Origin: Boswellia sacra
Lineage: Eukaryota; Streptophyta; Magnoliopsida; Sapindales; Burseraceae
Length of the DNA: 64,000 bases
Reading direction: 5' to 3'
NCBI GenBank assembly: GCA_013180625.2
Contig: SNVD02009848.1
Location: 186,001-250,000, forward strand
In this document: piece by piece, positions 60,125-64,000 of the stretch
How positions within the stretch are numbered: the first letter of the stretch is position 1
How the letters are laid out: each line of letters opens with the position of its first letter
Position numbers and translations under genes: made by a program
The notes under the pieces: model-generated
What the model saw: only the letters and a program-made list of their open reading frames with translations
Databases searched by the model: none
Told to the model about the DNA's origin: nothing

Positions 60125-61887
60125 TTATTTCAATATGCGGATAAAATTTTTTTCTATTAGTATTTTTACACATATATCGTCATTGATATTGTTTTCACTT
60201 TTGCTTTCTCACATATTACAAATTTATAATTTTGAACACTTTATTTTTACATTTCAATCTTGGTTTTATAAACAAAATTGCTTGCAGCTCAAGAATCACC
60301 TATGAATGATAGTTGAAAGATATTTAAATTATCTCCAGTCAACGTCGTACTATTTTGAATTTTCTAATTTATTTGCCTTATAATGAATTAATTTTTATTA
60401 CTACATTACTATGAAAGCACTTGCAAAATTTACCGCAAGTACGAAGCAATCAACAACAGTCTACTTCATTCTAGCTATAAGCTTTAAGTCCACGAATAAA
60501 ATGAACCAAACGAAAGCTTTGCAACCAACTGAAGAAATATTATTTAGTTTCTTCATATTTCATCAAATTTAAAGTACATGGTTTCGTCTAGTACATTGGT
60601 ACGAAAGTGTAATAATTAATTACCACAACAAAACTTAAACTGAAGTTCATTAACACTCAAAAACCTAGCTAGTAGCTTAGTTGTAGTGATTTTTCTTGCT
60701 TGTCTTTTAGGGACTTGCATGCATATCTAAAATTGTTTGACATACATCGATCTTTCTTGGTGGGCTATTGATTGGCTCCTTCTGGGTACATGTTAAAGCT
60801 ACCGCAAACACTAGATATTTGAATTATACATATAATTTTCTTAATTTGCAAGCCACATATAATTAATTTCTCGATTGGCTCCTTCTGGGTACGTTACTTA
60901 TTCCTTGATATTTGGATTCACAAAAATTTTCATATGCAAGCACATATCGTAGCACTGCCTAAATTAAATATGTTATATATAACTTTAATTTTGAAAGAAT
61001 TTTAATATATAATTAAAGCTGAGAACGTGAAAAATAAATTAAAAAATATTAAAAATGAAAAATACAGCTTATACTATATTATTTAGATAATATCAAATTA
61101 AATGGTTAAATTTTTTTTTTTAATTTCTAAAACCAGCAAATTTTTCCAAAAGGATTTAGTTTCGTGATGAGCTGTCATGATCCATTTGGCGGAAGAGTGT
61201 TGTAGTTAATTAGTTTGAGAACAACTTACATTTCTTCCCACTCGGTAATTCAAATTGAAAAAATAGAACAAGTTTCGTCTTTATCTCAACCGAGTTTCGC
61301 TGTTCGTTCTCTCGAGCGTTCGCGGACATGTACATGTAAAATCATATTGCAAGAAGTATATATTTCATGGTAATTGGAAAACTATTTGAAGATTTGCTTC
61401 ATTCCATGATGTTATCAGATAAGTGGGCAACTACAGTAATTTCACACGCATAAAGTCGGCTCAGTCTGAAGCATATATATAACATAATTAAACTGAATGC
61501 TTGTATATGGTAATATTATGACGTATAGGAAAAACTTTTCTGGAGATTCAAGCAAAAGTGTTTTAATTATTTAAGAAGTAAAAGCAAAATAGGAACTGAA
61601 GATAACGAATTGATGTTGATCTTCCCATGGACAGCTAGTTGAGTGTTGTTATAGTCAAGTCATGATCTTCCCATTGCAACTTTAACGTGACTATATGGAA
61701 ACTCAAGAACAAGGAGCACAATGCTTAGTCAAGGTGAAACATATGGGTACTTCTAAAGAAAAGATCGAATATGAAAAATTGACTGGGGTTTTTCTCTTTG
61801 GAAAATTGTATTACTACCGTTAATTAGAAATTGACACGTATACCAACTAATGTGATATCAAATAACAAACAAATATAAATAAAATAA
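59420..61887. other. Intergenic region with microsatellites
   Basis: (TA)n at about 60056-60096 runs directly into seven copies of GTTA (60097-60124). The phrase attggctccttctgggtac occurs twice (near 60772 and 60874). No gene supported. Confidence 0.6.
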
Positions 61888-62289
61888 TTAAATAAAAATA
61901 TCAAATATAATAATCATATTCCAAGTAAAAGAATTTGACTTCATGAATCTCTGGCAGAGAGTTCCTCTTCCAACTACATTCCATCCACCAAGAAGTTCCT
62001 TATTCCACACTTTTTCAGATTGCAAAAGTTCAATTTTTTTGTAATTTAAGTCCTCAACATAAAATTGGATACAATCTTGTGGATGAATCTTAAACATTAT
62101 CCAACGTGAAAGGGAGAACCTTGAAGTTAAGTCATACCCCAAGACTACGTCATCCAAGTCAATATAATTGGGTCCCGTTCCATACTCCCAGCCGCTCAAG
62201 ATGCCATGGAACAATTCCACTTGATCTACACCTGCGACACAACCAATTGCACCCTGGTCATCATTACGACAGTCACAATTAAAAATTTG
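61888..62289 (-). CDS. Unrecognised ORF, possible exon
   Basis: The minus-strand frame is open from 62289 to a stop at 61888 (about 133 codons) but has no ATG near its start; the first candidate start is GTG at 62220. An acceptor-like gtgtcgcag precedes 62233, so it may be an internal or terminal exon beginning there. It reads VDQVELFHGILSGWEYG, then PNYIDLDDVVLGYDL, RWIMFKIHPQDCIQFYVEDL and WNVVGRGTLCQRF. The residue mix (Trp, Asp, Tyr, Cys) looks like real globular protein rather than chance AT-rich frame. I do not recognise the family. No matching neighbouring exon was found with certainty. Confidence 0.4.
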   Translation of the reverse strand, partial: QIFNCDCRNDDQGAIGCVAGVDQVELFHGILSGWEYGTGPNYIDLDDVVLGYDLTSRFSLSRWIMFKIHPQDCIQFYVEDLNYKKIELLQSEKVWNKELLGGWNVVGRGTLCQRFMKSNSFTWNMIIIFDIFI

Positions 62290-62519
62290 TTAGTTTGTAT
62301 GTACTTGGGTGTGGGGTTAAGAGGGAGTGTCTAAGAACAAGCTTAACACCATAGTTGGACCCCTTAAGATATTACTATGACGTCCAAACATAATTACTTA
62401 AAATGTTATTTTCGAGTATTGTTATTTGTGCACCATCTGATCTCTTTCTAAGCCCCTCTTTTAAATTTTATTAAATTTTAAAATATATCTCAGATTTAAA
62501 TTGTCAAAAACTCCTAAGA

Positions 62520-62643
62520 ACATTGTTGGATTTTTATTGCTATGGGAAGAATTGCTCCAGGCTCGAATAATGTTCTTAAATCCCTTGACGCAATTGGGTG
62601 GTTGTGAGTGGAAAGGAAGATTGGAATTGTCATTTTCTCTCAT
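62520..62643 (-). other. Weak exon-like frame upstream of the unrecognised ORF
   Basis: The minus-strand ATG at 62643 begins MRENDNSNLPFHSQPPNCV, followed by KGFKNIIRAWSNSSHS. It lies 230 bp upstream of the 62289 ORF on the same strand and might be its first exon, but no clear GT donor was found. Low support. Confidence 0.2.
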
Positions 62644-64000
62644 TGGTCTTTTCTGTTTTGAAAACTATTGAAGATTTAATTAAAAATATTGAAGTTTTTC
62701 TACAAACGGAAATGAAACATAGATCGGTAGGCCTTTCAACCTGGCTTGTACTATGAATGGATATTTACAGTCAACCAGTGGTTGCTGAGAAAGCGCAAAA
62801 GCATGTCGCACAGTGCAGGGAAATTGAGGAATTTATTGAATTTTTAAGATGGATTTCATTTGAGGTTGACAACTTATTGAAAGATTAATTATAATAAAAT
62901 TATATCAGAAAATTATTTAAGTGGAATCAATAAATACATCTATTCACCAATCTCTGGAAAATATTCATAATGGAAATAGAATTGGAACCAAAATATTTCC
63001 TAATAATTATGCAATTTTAATTTCTTCTGTCACTAGTGCATGATGACCAAAGTAACTCTTATAACTCAAAGAATAGCTTGAAAATAATACTGAAACCATA
63101 GCAAAGAGTTAGGTTTTGATAGAAGGAGAAAAAGTTGAAAGACTAACATTTGTACGAAGTTTCGCTCGCCTCCTCCAACAGTAGCTAGAGCATTTATTTA
63201 TAACAAAGAGGGCTAGATACCTCTCCAGCTACAAGACACATTTTTACATAGAACACACTTTTCTACAACATACTTTTGTACAAGCCAATTAGATGAAGAC
63301 ACTTATGACATTTTTTTTGCAAGACTTATGTCATGAAGTTGTAAGTCATAATTATATATGGAAAAATGAGACAAAAGAAAGTAACATTTTCAAAGAAAAT
63401 AACTTTCCCGTAACATTTTACGTAGCAAGCCAAAAGTTTATTAAAAACTATAGTTTTAAGTCTTAAAAGCTATTTTATATACACTTTATGATTGGAAACC
63501 CGTAATAAAAAATAAAACAAACAAATCAAATCCAAAACACACTCGCACAAATGATCAATTAATCACTCACTCTTTCACTCAACACTCAATCGCCAATTTC
63601 TCAACAAGAAACCAAACACTAGTTAGAAAAAAATAATTCTTTCTTTTTAATAATCAATTCATAATAGATCTAAGAATTCAAATAGTTTAGACACTTAATT
63701 TATACTAGTCGAAACATATTGAAATTTGAGTCAAATTAGGAGAAATTAGAATCTCTAATTGAGTTAAAACTGTAGATATTAAAATCCTAATTTAATTAAA
63801 TCCTTAAATAAATATATGACAAAAATAACTTAAATAAACCTAAATTGAAATATTCTTATCCTACATCAATTCTCCTCCTCTTGAAACACTCAATTGCTAA
63901 CAAGTTGATCAAGGTGGATGTTTCCGGTAACCCATTAGAACTAAATTGCAACTTCTGGAAAGTGAGGGACTTGACGAACTTTCAAAATTTCAAGGAGTCA
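62644..64000. other. AT-rich end of window, no gene supported
   Basis: Nothing recognised. The last 120 bp has a tcctcctcttgaaacactca phrase and an open plus-strand frame running off the window (LIKVDVSGNPLELNCNF), which may be the start of a further element. Confidence 0.4.

Noticed and set aside
60772..60892. 19-bp repeat (attggctccttctgggtac) as transposon ends
   Set aside because: Direct not inverted, only about 100 bp apart, with no further structure.

Overview
This window is nuclear DNA from a flowering plant, most likely a eudicot. The base composition is AT-rich, there are no compact operons, and LTR retrotransposons, CACTA, hAT and Tourist-type elements and a SINE are nested in one another. 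Captured plant gene fragments keep plant-style splice sites. I cannot name the species from sequence alone. No intact multi-exon host gene is visible. Nearly every recognisable protein segment is either retrotransposon gag/pol or a broken fragment of a host gene.

Layout. 0.9-1.6 kb: intronless, frameshifted cytokinin-activating LOG-like gene. 1.6-4.3 kb: 3' end of a Ty3/gypsy-like element and its LTR. 4.45-8.63 kb: CACTA transposon carrying pieces of a BAHD acyltransferase and a NAC transcription factor; a 547-bp TRIM retrotransposon with a perfect 5-bp target duplication sits inside the BAHD piece. 9.2-14.1 kb: degenerate Ty1/copia element on the minus strand. 14.9-20.3 kb: MITE, local tandem repeat, possible solo LTR, and the 5' end of a CDC48-like gene. 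21.9-24.1 kb: long-TIR DNA element carrying a broken DUF247 (UPF0481) gene, a Tourist MITE and a SINE. 27.0-28.2 kb: hAT-like element. 28.6-44.9 kb: a SIRE/Maximus-like copia element of about 9.7 kb on the minus strand with an extra ORF after pol. Its 5' LTR is split by a 6.6-kb CACTA element that carries a spliced-type exon of class-II DAHP synthase and exons resembling a USP-domain protein. 45.3-50.8 kb: two related gypsy-like LTRs, one split by a hAT element with a perfect 8-bp target duplication, the other a solo LTR with a perfect 5-bp duplication. 51.0-54.2 kb: Tork-like copia element lacking nearly all of pol.

54.2-59.4 kb is the least conventional part. A promoter-like segment of about 120 bp recurs seven times. 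Two of the copies lead into a small gene whose predicted protein of about 90 residues is built from four P-x-x-Y repeat units. The better copy (58,868-59,137) appears to have lost its ATG (ATA). The other copy (from 56,043) keeps the ATG but is frameshifted and carries a perfect 71-bp tandem duplication. I could not place this family. The last 5 kb holds an unrecognised minus-strand ORF of about 130 codons (61,888-62,289) and otherwise no gene I can support.

The recurring theme is gene-fragment capture. Three separate DNA transposons each hold host exons, two of them from more than one gene, and later insertions give a relative time order for the nesting.
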